From Planctomycetota bacterium (lineage in GTDB: Bacteria > Planctomycetota > Phycisphaerae > WQYP01): a stretch of DNA of 25,907 nt. Where the stretch lies: positions 1-25,907 of the forward strand of contig JAJZGH010000030.1 in assembly GCA_021798635.1 (NCBI GenBank). Reading direction: 5' to 3'. Of the stretch, positions 7,795-15,545 are shown in pieces; positions within the stretch are counted from its first letter, which is position 1; each line of letters begins with the position of its first letter. Under the pieces are notes generated by a model, which was not told the DNA's origin, ran no database searches, and worked only from the letters and a program-made list of their open reading frames with translations. A program made the translations under genes and the position numbers.

Positions 7795-8148
7795 ATGTTT
7801 CGCGTTGCTGTGGTTGCGGCATGGTTGCTCTGGTCCGCTGGCCTGCTTTCTTGCCTGCTGGCACTGGTAATAGCCTCAGTGGTGCCGGCGCTGGGCTACG
7901 ACAGCCACCTTGCGTTCGGGCTCCCTTGGGGCGGTGAAATGCGATCATCTGTTCAGGCGGCCGTGATGATTATTGGCGGGATCGGGCTGCTGCTGCTGGG
8001 AATAGGCAGCACGCTCCTTGTACATCGCCTGCCGCAGTCACCGCTGGGAAGCGGACTCAGCCACGCTGTCCATGGGAAGGCGGGCAAAAACGCCCCAGCC
8101 GCGTCGCGCCTCGCCGGGGCCAACAAAAGCGGGGGAGCGAAAGAGTGA
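7795..8148 (+). CDS. Small two-span membrane protein following RHS 2
   Basis: 117 aa, family not recognised. ATG 7795 is chosen because GGAGG (7785-7789) lies five bases upstream. Two clear membrane spans are visible: about residues 3-30, rich in Ala, Leu, Val and Trp, and about 47-66, including IIGGIGLLLLGIGSTLL. A short basic Ala/Lys/Gly-rich tail ends in Lys-Glu. It starts 22 bp after RHS 2 and is followed by the promoter module of the next cassette, so it belongs to the RHS 2 unit. By position it is a candidate immunity protein for the cysteine-rich tip; the sequence alone does not prove this. Confidence 0.65.
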   Translation: MFRVAVVAAWLLWSAGLLSCLLALVIASVVPALGYDSHLAFGLPWGGEMRSSVQAAVMIIGGIGLLLLGIGSTLLVHRLPQSPLGSGLSHAVHGKAGKNAPAASRLAGANKSGGAKE

Positions 8149-8226
8149 CGGCGACGGCCCCGACTGGCGGGCGCGGGAACAGGCCGCGGCGAATCGGCGT
8201 TCGAAATGTCGCGGAACATAATTTGC

Positions 8227-8313
8227 TTGGCACCCCGCAACTGGAGAGGTAGAATTTGACTACCAAAGCAACGCGAATCTTTTCAGGCAGGTTATGGTCG
8301 CATTGAACAGACA
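8227..8313 (+). promoter_or_regulatory. Promoter/leader module, copy 2 (drives RHS 3)
   Basis: TTGGCA (8227-8232), 17 bp, then TAGAAT (8250-8255). Conservation continues through GGAGAGG in the spacer, the leader, and ATG 8294 with the codons after it. The distance from the -35 box to the ATG is 67 bp here and 69 bp in copy 1 (263-349). The bases before the ATG (CAGGCAGGTT) give only a weak, very close ribosome-binding site. Confidence 0.65.
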
Positions 8314-9700
8314 ATTTCAACACAAAAGCATAACGACACCAAGCAGTGGCGGAAGTATGGCTACGCCAACCACGTTGCCAAACGTCGACGCGCAGGAATC
8401 ATGGAATCTTGACGGCATGGGAAATTGGCGATCTCTGACCTACACGGCTATGGGCGATACCCCCTCCGTCCAACAGCGCAGCCATAATCGCCTCAATCAG
8501 ATCACAAATCTCGGCGGACGGGCATTCACATACGACGGATTGCCGGGAGCTTCCAACGGCAACTTGGCCGATGACAGCTTCCGTGCTTATCAATTTGACG
8601 CGCTGAATCGACAGATTCAGGTCAACTCGGCGGGAAGTGGAACCGTTCTGGGCAGCTACGTCTTTGACGCGTTTAACCGACGAATCCGCAAGACGATCAG
8701 TAACGGCGGCTTTGGCGGCGGAATTGCCAATGGCACCACAGATTATATACACCTTGGCAATCAGGTCATGGAGGAACGCAACCCCTTTGGCGGAACAGGC
8801 AGCACCGATACGCCCATAAGGCAATACATCTGGGGCACGTATCCCGGCGCTGCGGCGCTCACTCGGCCGTTGGCCTCGACGGGATTTCGGCAACAAAATA
8901 CGGGCTTGGGAAGCCTCAATATTGACGAGTGTATCCAATTGACCACGCTTATTCCCCTGGGCCCGCAAAGCCTGTCACCTGGAACCTACTTCCTGTTACA
9001 GGATTTGCTGTATCGCGCGGTGGCACTGACCAGTTCCAGCGGCAACAATGTGGAAGCGTACGACACCGACGCGTATGGTAAGACGTTGATCTTCACGGCA
9101 CCTGGCCCGGATGGCATCTGGTTTACGGATGACGATGTGCAATCTTCCTACGGCGCAAATGATATTATTTATTGCGGGTACAGGTTTGATCCCGAAACAG
9201 AACTCTACTATGTCCGCGCGAGAACGTACAACCCCACCCTCGGTCGTTGGATTCAACGCGATCCGATCGGCTTTGCCGGTGGCGTGAATTTGTATGAATA
9301 TGTTGGTGGGCGAGCGGTGGTGGGGCTTGATGCGATGGGGAGAGGCGGTAGGGTGCCACCCGGCTTCAACCAAGGAGGAAATTCACATCCACCGAATCCG
9401 CGGATTCGCGATGGTGGCGCATGCTGCTTGAGATGGGGCGAATTCTGGCAGGAGTTCGGGTACAGATCCTACAGCCAATGCGTACAACAAGAACACGACA
9501 TGCTTTCGCCGTTTCCATCCCAGCCCAGTGACTGGATCGGGCTGGGCCTCGGGCTGGCGGGGAAAACCGGGGCGGTCACAGTGGTTTCGATTGGCCTTTC
9601 CGTGTACGAGGCATTTCTATGGGATACGGTGGAAGACCAGTGCTCGGAACAGCTTTGCCTCGAGGCCGGGACCTACAATTGCCAAGGGCAGTGCGTCTGA
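8294..9700 (+). CDS. RHS/YD-repeat protein 3, short orphan cassette
   Basis: 468 aa. It starts MVALNRQF inside the repeated leader module. Within about 20 residues it enters the middle of the RHS core: its TPTTLPNVDAQESWNLDG parallels TPVALPGTDQGRSYNLDA of RHS 1. The leader is thus fused directly to an internal RHS position, with no signal peptide and no N-terminal half. YD-type units include YDGLPGASNGNLADD and FDAFNRRIRK. The shared 92-bp block encodes part of residues 183-213. The core ends QRDPIGFAGGVNLYEYVGG (Asp323). The tip (about 349-468) is cysteine-rich (GACCLRWG, CSEQLC, CQGQC) and holds a hydrophobic stretch, WIGLGLGLAGKTGAVTVVSI. The structure fits an orphan RHS C-terminal module carrying its own promoter. 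Confidence 0.75.
   Translation: MVALNRQFQHKSITTPSSGGSMATPTTLPNVDAQESWNLDGMGNWRSLTYTAMGDTPSVQQRSHNRLNQITNLGGRAFTYDGLPGASNGNLADDSFRAYQFDALNRQIQVNSAGSGTVLGSYVFDAFNRRIRKTISNGGFGGGIANGTTDYIHLGNQVMEERNPFGGTGSTDTPIRQYIWGTYPGAAALTRPLASTGFRQQNTGLGSLNIDECIQLTTLIPLGPQSLSPGTYFLLQDLLYRAVALTSSSGNNVEAYDTDAYGKTLIFTAPGPDGIWFTDDDVQSSYGANDIIYCGYRFDPETELYYVRARTYNPTLGRWIQRDPIGFAGGVNLYEYVGGRAVVGLDAMGRGGRVPPGFNQGGNSHPPNPRIRDGGACCLRWGEFWQEFGYRSYSQCVQQEHDMLSPFPSQPSDWIGLGLGLAGKTGAVTVVSIGLSVYEAFLWDTVEDQCSEQLCLEAGTYNCQGQCV
8840..8931 (+). repeat. 92-bp identical block, copy 2 (in RHS 3)
   Basis: Base-for-base identical to 2511-2602 in RHS 1 while the flanks differ at many positions. The corresponding place in RHS 2 lacks 78 bp. 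It is read in frame in both cassettes. Confidence 0.85.
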
Positions 9701-10065
9701 TTGCCCGTGTTCCGGCACTTGCTCTCAGGACGCGGAGGGACAAAGGTAGAACCCTGCGCCCCAGAGGCCGGTTTTCGTAGGCGCGGCCCTCGACGCTGGC
9801 CGCCGCACCGGAAGGGCACTTGGCGGTCTCTGCCTGCCGCCATCGCGTTGGCCGGGTGGCGTATGGCACGGTGGCACCAAGGCTGGTCGGCCCCCTGGCA
9901 TATTTCTGGGCGGGCGCGCAGATGCGCGACACCCCCGGGATGTCACCGGCGGTGCCGCGACCGGAGGGTGGCGGCACGACATCGCCGGGAGATCAGCGGC
10001 GCAAACTTCGCCGGTGTCTTCCGATAGTTGGCACGCTCGGCCGGGAATGTTCTTGGAGAATTGAA
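9701..10065 (+). other. 365-bp gap between RHS 3 and its downstream gene
   Basis: I see no convincing gene. The open frames here are arginine-rich with only TTG-type starts and no ribosome-binding site, so they look like GC-rich background. It may hold the remains of a deleted gene, because RHS 1 and RHS 2 have their partner genes directly adjacent. Confidence 0.4.
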
Positions 10066-10461
10066 ATGAATAACATTGCCTCTGGCCTTATCGCTACCGG
10101 GGTGGTGCTCAACCTCGCGATAGTGTCACTGGAGCGACGGTGGGGGAATAATCCGCGATCTGCGAGAATTCTGGCGGAAATCCGGCTCGCCTTCATCGGG
10201 GCCATTATTTTCTGCTGCGGACTGCTCGCCGGAATGGGTGATGCAAACTCGGCGGCTCGGGCGGCCTGGGCACACTCGGCTGGCGGCGGCACTCAGGCGA
10301 TGTCCTATTCAGCTTGGGCCGCGGTGCTCTGCCACGCTTCCGGGTGGCAGTTTCTGCTCAGCGGGCGCGCGTGGCCGGGACTTATGCTCGGAATAATGGG
10401 GATATTGGCAATGACTTGGGGCAGGCCGTGGTTCGTAGGCAAGATGGGGAAAGGAGGTTAG
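10066..10461 (+). CDS. Small multi-span membrane protein downstream of RHS 3
   Basis: 131 aa, family not recognised. ATG 10066 follows GGAG at 10055-10058, seven bases away. The frame stays open upstream to 9820, but that extension lacks a start site with a ribosome-binding site. Membrane spans are likely at about residues 3-22, 38-57, 80-100 and 104-118. It lies 365 bp after RHS 3, further than in the other two cassettes. By analogy it is the third RHS-associated membrane protein and a candidate immunity protein. No pairwise similarity among these membrane proteins is evident, as expected if each matches a different tip. Confidence 0.55.
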   Translation: MNNIASGLIATGVVLNLAIVSLERRWGNNPRSARILAEIRLAFIGAIIFCCGLLAGMGDANSAARAAWAHSAGGGTQAMSYSAWAAVLCHASGWQFLLSGRAWPGLMLGIMGILAMTWGRPWFVGKMGKGG

Positions 10462-10525
10462 GGATCTGCGACCAAGCCGGGCCTCCGACGCTTGCAATGA
10501 TAGCAGCTTCAAGTTGCCCGCAACA

Positions 10526-10656
10526 TAACTGTTTACCGTGCACCGGGGTGCCGTGAAACAAATCAGAACTCAGCCGTCGGCGGTGGGCGAGGCGTGCCGG
10601 CATAGCGGCATTCTTCGCTAATTCGCAACTTGCGCGGCGGACCCGGTAAACAGTTA
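10526..10656. repeat. 12-bp inverted repeat pair
   Basis: TAACTGTTTACC at 10526-10537 is the exact reverse complement of GGTAAACAGTTA at 10645-10656. The 107 bp between them encode nothing evident. This could be a tiny element end pair or a chance match in repeat-rich DNA. Confidence 0.5.
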
Positions 10657-10755
10657 CCCCGCAACCTACATGGGTCGTACAAACGCGTTTGTGGCCGGCC
10701 GGTTGCGTGCAGGGGTGGACGAGCATTCAGAACCTGGGAGTTGGGAGCCGGCCGA

Positions 10756-10790
10756 GGTTACAGGTTACAAGGTTACAGGTTATAGGTTAC
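10756..10790 (+). repeat. GGTTACR heptamer array (5 units, one degenerate)
   Basis: Units begin at 10756, 10763, 10771, 10778 (GGTTATA) and 10785. They are the same heptamer as at 378-406, so this sequence family occurs near both ends of the RHS island. Confidence 0.8.
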
Positions 10791-10989
10791 GGGGGACAGC
10801 GTTGCTTCAATTAATAGTGAGTAATGAATAATGAGTAGAGACGAGAAGAGGAGTTGGGAATTAGAAGGGTTTGAAGCGCTTCGCTGCCATTTTTCCTGAT
10901 GCAGGATGCTTTCCGGGTCACGGGTTACGGCGGGGATTGGAGTTGGTATACGCGCAAGTGGATGGCGGTGTTGCGGTCGGAAATTGAAC

Positions 10990-11016
10990 CGCGGATTACG
11001 CGGATAACGCGGATAC
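10990..11016 (+). repeat. CGCGGATNN nonamer, three tandem units
   Basis: CGCGGATTA, CGCGGATAA and CGCGGATAC follow one another without gaps. Confidence 0.8.
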
Positions 11017-11052
11017 GGGCTGCGGCCCGATAGACCGGAGAAAGTCGAACAG

Positions 11053-11220
11053 GTGAGCAGTAGAGCAAATAAGGATGATGCAAAAGCGTGGCCGAAACAC
11101 ATCATGGGAGACTACTGGCGCAGTCCGATGCTCGCTGGCGGCACCCACGGTGGGTATTACGAGGCAATCACGGGCCAGCCCTTAAGCGGAGATCCTACCA
11201 AGCCGCCCAGCGGCGATTAA
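11053..11220 (+). CDS. Possible small hypothetical protein (55 aa)
   Basis: GTG 11053 to TAA 11218-11220 encodes 55 residues, including IMGDYWRSPMLAGGTHGGYY and ending PTKPPSGD. The composition (Trp, Tyr, Gly and balanced charges) looks protein-like, unlike the arginine-rich chance frames nearby. GGAG lies at 11037-11040, 12 bases before the GTG, which is longer than ideal. I recognise no family. It ends 16 bp before the minus-strand toxin gene. Confidence 0.4.
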   Translation: MSSRANKDDAKAWPKHIMGDYWRSPMLAGGTHGGYYEAITGQPLSGDPTKPPSGD

Positions 11221-11236
11221 AGGGAAAGTCGTGGGT

Positions 11237-11692
11237 TCAATATCTGGGGATGGCCACGACATCGAAAGGGGAAAGAGGCTCAATCTCGGTGAAGCGGCGG
11301 AAGTCGGCATCATTGAAGGTCAGCAGTTTAGCGACGCGGTGTTGGATCATCAGGGCAACCAAGCGAAGGTCATGGGCACGCTTGCCGACGACGGCATATT
11401 TGGCGATCAAGCCCTCCCAAATAGGGTAAACCTGAGGCGTTTCTGGAAGCAGTTCAAATAATGTTCTGGCGACGGCGATCTCGGCCCCAGCCTGTTGGGA
11501 CGTCAGGCCGAAGCCGTTGACCTCAGCGGGCCGGGCGCAGACGACGTACATCTCATAAAGGCTCTGGGGTGCAACGGCGAATTGCTCCTGATCGCGCAAG
11601 GTAAGCACCTGCAGTGCGTCGAGGGCTATCTGGCGGTGCGGGTGGTCGATCTGGACCAGACGCAGTGGGATATTGGTGTCAACGAGGATCAT
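11237..11692 (-). CDS. vapC: PIN-domain ribonuclease, VapC-type toxin
   Basis: 151 aa, close to the usual VapC length. The acidic residues of a PIN active site are in order: Asp5 in MILVDTN, Glu47 in SLYEMYVV, Asp108 in KRAHDLRLVAL and Asp128/Asp130 in TFNDADF. PIN toxins are Mg-dependent RNases that cut specific tRNA, rRNA or mRNA and are blocked by a partner antitoxin. The start overlaps the end of the upstream minus-strand gene by 14 bp, the usual antitoxin-toxin arrangement with coupled translation. Free-standing PIN nucleases exist, but the overlap makes a toxin-antitoxin pair the best reading. Confidence 0.85.
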   Translation of the reverse strand: MILVDTNIPLRLVQIDHPHRQIALDALQVLTLRDQEQFAVAPQSLYEMYVVCARPAEVNGFGLTSQQAGAEIAVARTLFELLPETPQVYPIWEGLIAKYAVVGKRAHDLRLVALMIQHRVAKLLTFNDADFRRFTEIEPLSPFDVVAIPRY

Positions 11693-11894
11693 CAGCCATC
11701 CCGGAGTAAAAACCGTCGCGGCTGTCGTCTATTTTGTGCCCCAGAGGTTTGTGGCTGTCTGCCCAGGCACGCAGGGATTTGAGCCAGGGGTTGTCTGAGC
11801 GGGGCTGGTCCAACACGATGACGCGCACAGTGTGGCCGTGCAAGTCATGATTTTTGATCAGGTCGTCCCATTTACCTTGAAGAATATCGGGCAT
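11679..11894 (-). CDS. Putative antitoxin of the VapC-type toxin
   Basis: 71 aa, starting MPDILQGKWDD. I chose the ATG at 11894 because GAGG lies seven bases upstream; an in-frame ATG at 11918 is possible but has no such site. It overlaps the toxin gene by 14 bp, so the two are coupled. The protein is acidic and hydrophilic, with Trp-rich stretches such as NPWLKSLRAWADSH. I see no clear AbrB-, MetJ/Arc- or Phd-type DNA-binding motif. The antitoxin role is inferred from gene order and size. Confidence 0.6.
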   Translation of the reverse strand: MPDILQGKWDDLIKNHDLHGHTVRVIVLDQPRSDNPWLKSLRAWADSHKPLGHKIDDSRDGFYSGMADDPR

Positions 11895-11918
11895 TTTGGT
11901 TACCTCAAAAGCTACCAT

Positions 11919-11954
11919 CAGTATAACAATTCATATTCCCTTGCGTCCAGCCTA
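11919..11954 (-). promoter_or_regulatory. Possible promoter of the toxin-antitoxin pair
   Basis: On the minus strand, TATACT lies just before the in-frame ATG at 11918, and TGGACG lies 18 bp further upstream. The -10 box matches consensus at five of six bases; the -35 box is weak. Confidence 0.35.
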
Positions 11955-12001
11955 TGCATTGGGGATGGGCGTCTTGTTCGACGGTTTCGTTCGGCGGTTC
12001 C

Positions 12002-13148
<1,147 letters not shown>

Positions 13149-13182
13149 TTCGGCGTTGCCGGCAAATGAATGTATAGTAGAG

Positions 13183-13212
13183 GCCCCGGGCGAAACTGCC
13201 CGGGGCTTTTTT
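13183..13212 (+). terminator. Rho-independent terminator after gapA
   Basis: A perfect 9-bp stem, GCCCCGGGC (13183-13191) and GCCCGGGGC (13198-13206), with loop GAAACT, followed by six T (13207-13212). It lies between gapA and the next gene's start (13240), so that gene depends on read-through or a promoter I could not see. Confidence 0.9.
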
Positions 13213-13239
13213 CATAAAGCGTTTCCCCTGGAGCGTAAG

Positions 13240-13749
13240 ATGCGGTGGATCTGGATCGACAAATTTGAACTCTTTGAACCCGGTAAACGGGCGGTGGCGG
13301 TAAAAAATGTATCGCTTGCGGAAGATCATCTGCACGATCATTTCCCTGGCTTTCCGGTGATGCCTGCAAGCCTGATGATTGAAGGCATGGCCCAGACCAG
13401 CGGCATTCTGGTGGGGGCGGCGCGGGATTTTAAGGAGAAAGTGATCCTGGCAAAAATTGGCCGCGCTACTTTCAGCCGCATCGTGCGTCCCGGAGAACAA
13501 CTGGTTTATGATGCCTCCATCGCCAATGTTTCGCCCGCGGGCGCTTCTATTTTTGGTGCCATCCGATCCCGCAGTGCCGGTGCGGATAATAAAATTGAAG
13601 AGCTTGCCGTTGGAGAAGTGGAATTAATGTTTTCCCATATTGATCAGAATATGGCGGGCATGAAATTTCCGGAATTTAATTTTGTATTCAACAGCGAATT
13701 TATGGCCCTGTTTGAAACGTATCGGCGTAACATCAACGTCACGTTGTGA
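13240..13749 (+). CDS. FabZ-like 3-hydroxyacyl-ACP dehydratase family protein
   Basis: 169 aa with a hot-dog fold. FabZ enzymes dehydrate 3-hydroxyacyl-ACP to trans-2-enoyl-ACP in fatty-acid synthesis. The active-site pair is visible as His34 in HDHFPGFPVMP and Glu48 in MIEGMAQ, 14 residues apart as in FabZ. The family usually has PG where this has PA after the Met-Pro. ATG 13240 is chosen because GGAG lies at 13230-13233; the open frame upstream reads through the gapA terminator and is not coding. It ends 14 bp from a convergent gene. Planctomycetes often have several FabZ-like paralogues, so it may serve a special lipid rather than core synthesis. Confidence 0.88.
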   Translation: MRWIWIDKFELFEPGKRAVAVKNVSLAEDHLHDHFPGFPVMPASLMIEGMAQTSGILVGAARDFKEKVILAKIGRATFSRIVRPGEQLVYDASIANVSPAGASIFGAIRSRSAGADNKIEELAVGEVELMFSHIDQNMAGMKFPEFNFVFNSEFMALFETYRRNINVTL

Positions 13750-13763
13750 GCAATATATCATCA

Positions 13764-15275
13764 TCAGTGCGTCATGGCGTAAACGAGAATATTTGTCCCG
13801 ACCTTTAACGAATCCTCGGTTGAATATGCCTTGGCATACGGATTGGGCAAATCTTCCCATCCGTTGGAAAGCGACAGGCGGCTGTATATCACCACCGGCG
13901 TTCCATCAATGCTGATCGCTTCGAGTACCGGACGGTGAAGCGTCGGGGCGGTGCTTTGCACCACGGCTGAATAATCCACATGTTCCACGTTAAACACGTC
14001 GTGATAGACAGGTGAATCCATCGGCAGCATTTGCAACTTGTGGTGCGGCAGGGCCAGTTTAATTTCCTTGCGGAAGGCCTGGTCAAAGGCGCTGGCACCC
14101 ATGGCATCATCGGCGATCAACACGCCGCCGGCGTGCAGATAATTGTGAAGATTTTTAATTTCCGTTGCGGTCCACGCGAAATTGCGCAGGCCCGTCATGT
14201 AGAGAATGGGATAGGCCCCAATTTTCAAAGAATCCAAGGTGACTTTCTGGCGTTTGAACTGCACGCTTAACGTGGTCTTCTGGTCGATGAACTTCAGTAA
14301 ATTGGGCAAGCCATGGGGCGTGGGATTCCAATCGCCGTTGTTCACCACTTGAGCCACCACTAACTGATCCCGCGTCGGGATTCGTTGCTGCTGATAGATT
14401 TTCTGAATTTCAAACGCTCTGCCATATTGGAAATTGGCCAGCACATACGTCAGGATATTGGCACCCAGGCGCAGAGCGTCCTGCTGGGCGTATAGCGTGC
14501 CGCCCTTGATCGGATGCGACGCGGCATTCCAGCCCCAGCTCATATCAATGGGCGAGAAAATAATTGCCGCTCGGCAGCCCATGTACATCACGTCCAGGTA
14601 GGCGGGAATCTTTTTCCATGATCCAAGGCCCTTACGGTAGCGCAAGGTGCTGATACGGTTCAGATCATGATACAAGGCATCATCAAGTGATAAGGGGCCG
14701 AACGGACGATCCGGAAACAGATCATGCTCAAATTGAATCACGCTTTGATTAAATTCGGGGCGGCCGCAACTGGAGTTAATCAGCAGCGTTCCGCCGGCGG
14801 TGATGTACCCGCGGATACGAGCCAGCACCGCCTGACTGAAATGCGGCAGCGGCGTCCAACCGGTGATATAGAGGACAGGTAATTGTGTAGGACTGTAACT
14901 GAACTTCATGGGATCCACCTGCACATACCGATAATGCAGGCCCAGCTGGGAATTGGTCCAGTTCATGAGCGTTTCAATGTCAATGGTTTCGGTGGGGTAA
15001 TTCTCCACGCGATGATCTTTAATCACGTTAAGGTTTAACATGCCGATCAGGGCCGGCGGGGCGGGCTTGCGGTGATGTTCCGACCTGCGAACGGGAGTCG
15101 CGGGCAAGGGCAGCGGGGCGGTGGCTTCACCGCCGGACATGCGCACGCGATGGGCACGCGGTGGAATATGTGCTTTAGGATTAAAAAACGCGGCCCGTGC
15201 CGCCAGAGTTGGAATAAGGATTCCCAATCCGGCCAAAGTCATGACTGCACGACGGGTTACATTTGCGAATTGCAT
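13764..15275 (-). CDS. Tat-exported protein with two DUF4159-like domains
   Basis: 503 aa. ATG 15275 follows GAGG by six bases; a TTG four codons upstream is less likely. The N-terminus NVTRRAVMTLAGLGILIP has a twin arginine and a hydrophobic core, suggesting Tat export. After a proline-rich linker (to about residue 75) come two halves of the same kind. Each has a P-V/I-L-Y-I/M-T-G strand followed by an A-G-G-x-L-I/L strand: PVLYITGW with TAGGTLLINSS, then PILYMTGL with HAGGVLIADDA. This fits two tandem DUF4159 domains, a Rossmann-like family of unknown function common in planctomycetes. It stands alone, convergent with the FabZ-like gene and divergent from the GYF-like gene. Confidence 0.75.
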   Translation of the reverse strand: MQFANVTRRAVMTLAGLGILIPTLAARAAFFNPKAHIPPRAHRVRMSGGEATAPLPLPATPVRRSEHHRKPAPPALIGMLNLNVIKDHRVENYPTETIDIETLMNWTNSQLGLHYRYVQVDPMKFSYSPTQLPVLYITGWTPLPHFSQAVLARIRGYITAGGTLLINSSCGRPEFNQSVIQFEHDLFPDRPFGPLSLDDALYHDLNRISTLRYRKGLGSWKKIPAYLDVMYMGCRAAIIFSPIDMSWGWNAASHPIKGGTLYAQQDALRLGANILTYVLANFQYGRAFEIQKIYQQQRIPTRDQLVVAQVVNNGDWNPTPHGLPNLLKFIDQKTTLSVQFKRQKVTLDSLKIGAYPILYMTGLRNFAWTATEIKNLHNYLHAGGVLIADDAMGASAFDQAFRKEIKLALPHHKLQMLPMDSPVYHDVFNVEHVDYSAVVQSTAPTLHRPVLEAISIDGTPVVIYSRLSLSNGWEDLPNPYAKAYSTEDSLKVGTNILVYAMTH

Positions 15276-15545
15276 CGACCACCTCAACGCGAACCATCAC
15301 CACATGCTACTACTGTACAACGCTAATATCGTTACAGCGATGCAAAAAAATGAAGAATCCATTATTTCGCAATTAAGAATAAATACTCGGACTTCAGCCG
15401 AGTTTACTGAACTATTTATCAGAATCTCTCATTTCGCCGATAAATCATAACCGGAGAACGCTGCGAACCGCGGAGGCGCTGGATCAGGGGCAGCACCACT
15501 GACAGATACTTTGTGCAGCCACGGATCACAGGAGATAGCTTCATT
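15276..15545. other. Divergent intergenic region
   Basis: 270 bp between two divergent genes, expected to hold both promoters. It is A/T-rich around 15340-15430. I found no pair of -35 and -10 boxes good enough to call. Confidence 0.4.

Larger units (their letters stand above)
10462..11052. other. Non-coding spacer rich in short repeats
   Basis: No gene is supported in these 590 bp. They contain a 12-bp inverted repeat (10526/10645), five GGTTAC-type heptamers (10756-10790), an A/T-rich run made of GTGAGTAATGAATAATGAG-like units (10812-10838), a further heptamer pair (10916-10929) and three CGCGGATNN nonamers (10990-11016). It marks the right edge of the RHS island. Confidence 0.7.

Noticed and set aside
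9701..10027. 108-codon frame directly after RHS 3 as an immunity gene
   Set aside because: It starts at TTG without a ribosome-binding site and its translation is mostly Arg, Pro and Trp, typical of non-coding GC-rich DNA.
13156..13239. N-terminal extension of the FabZ-like gene
   Set aside because: This stretch is the gapA terminator hairpin and T-tract, not coding sequence.
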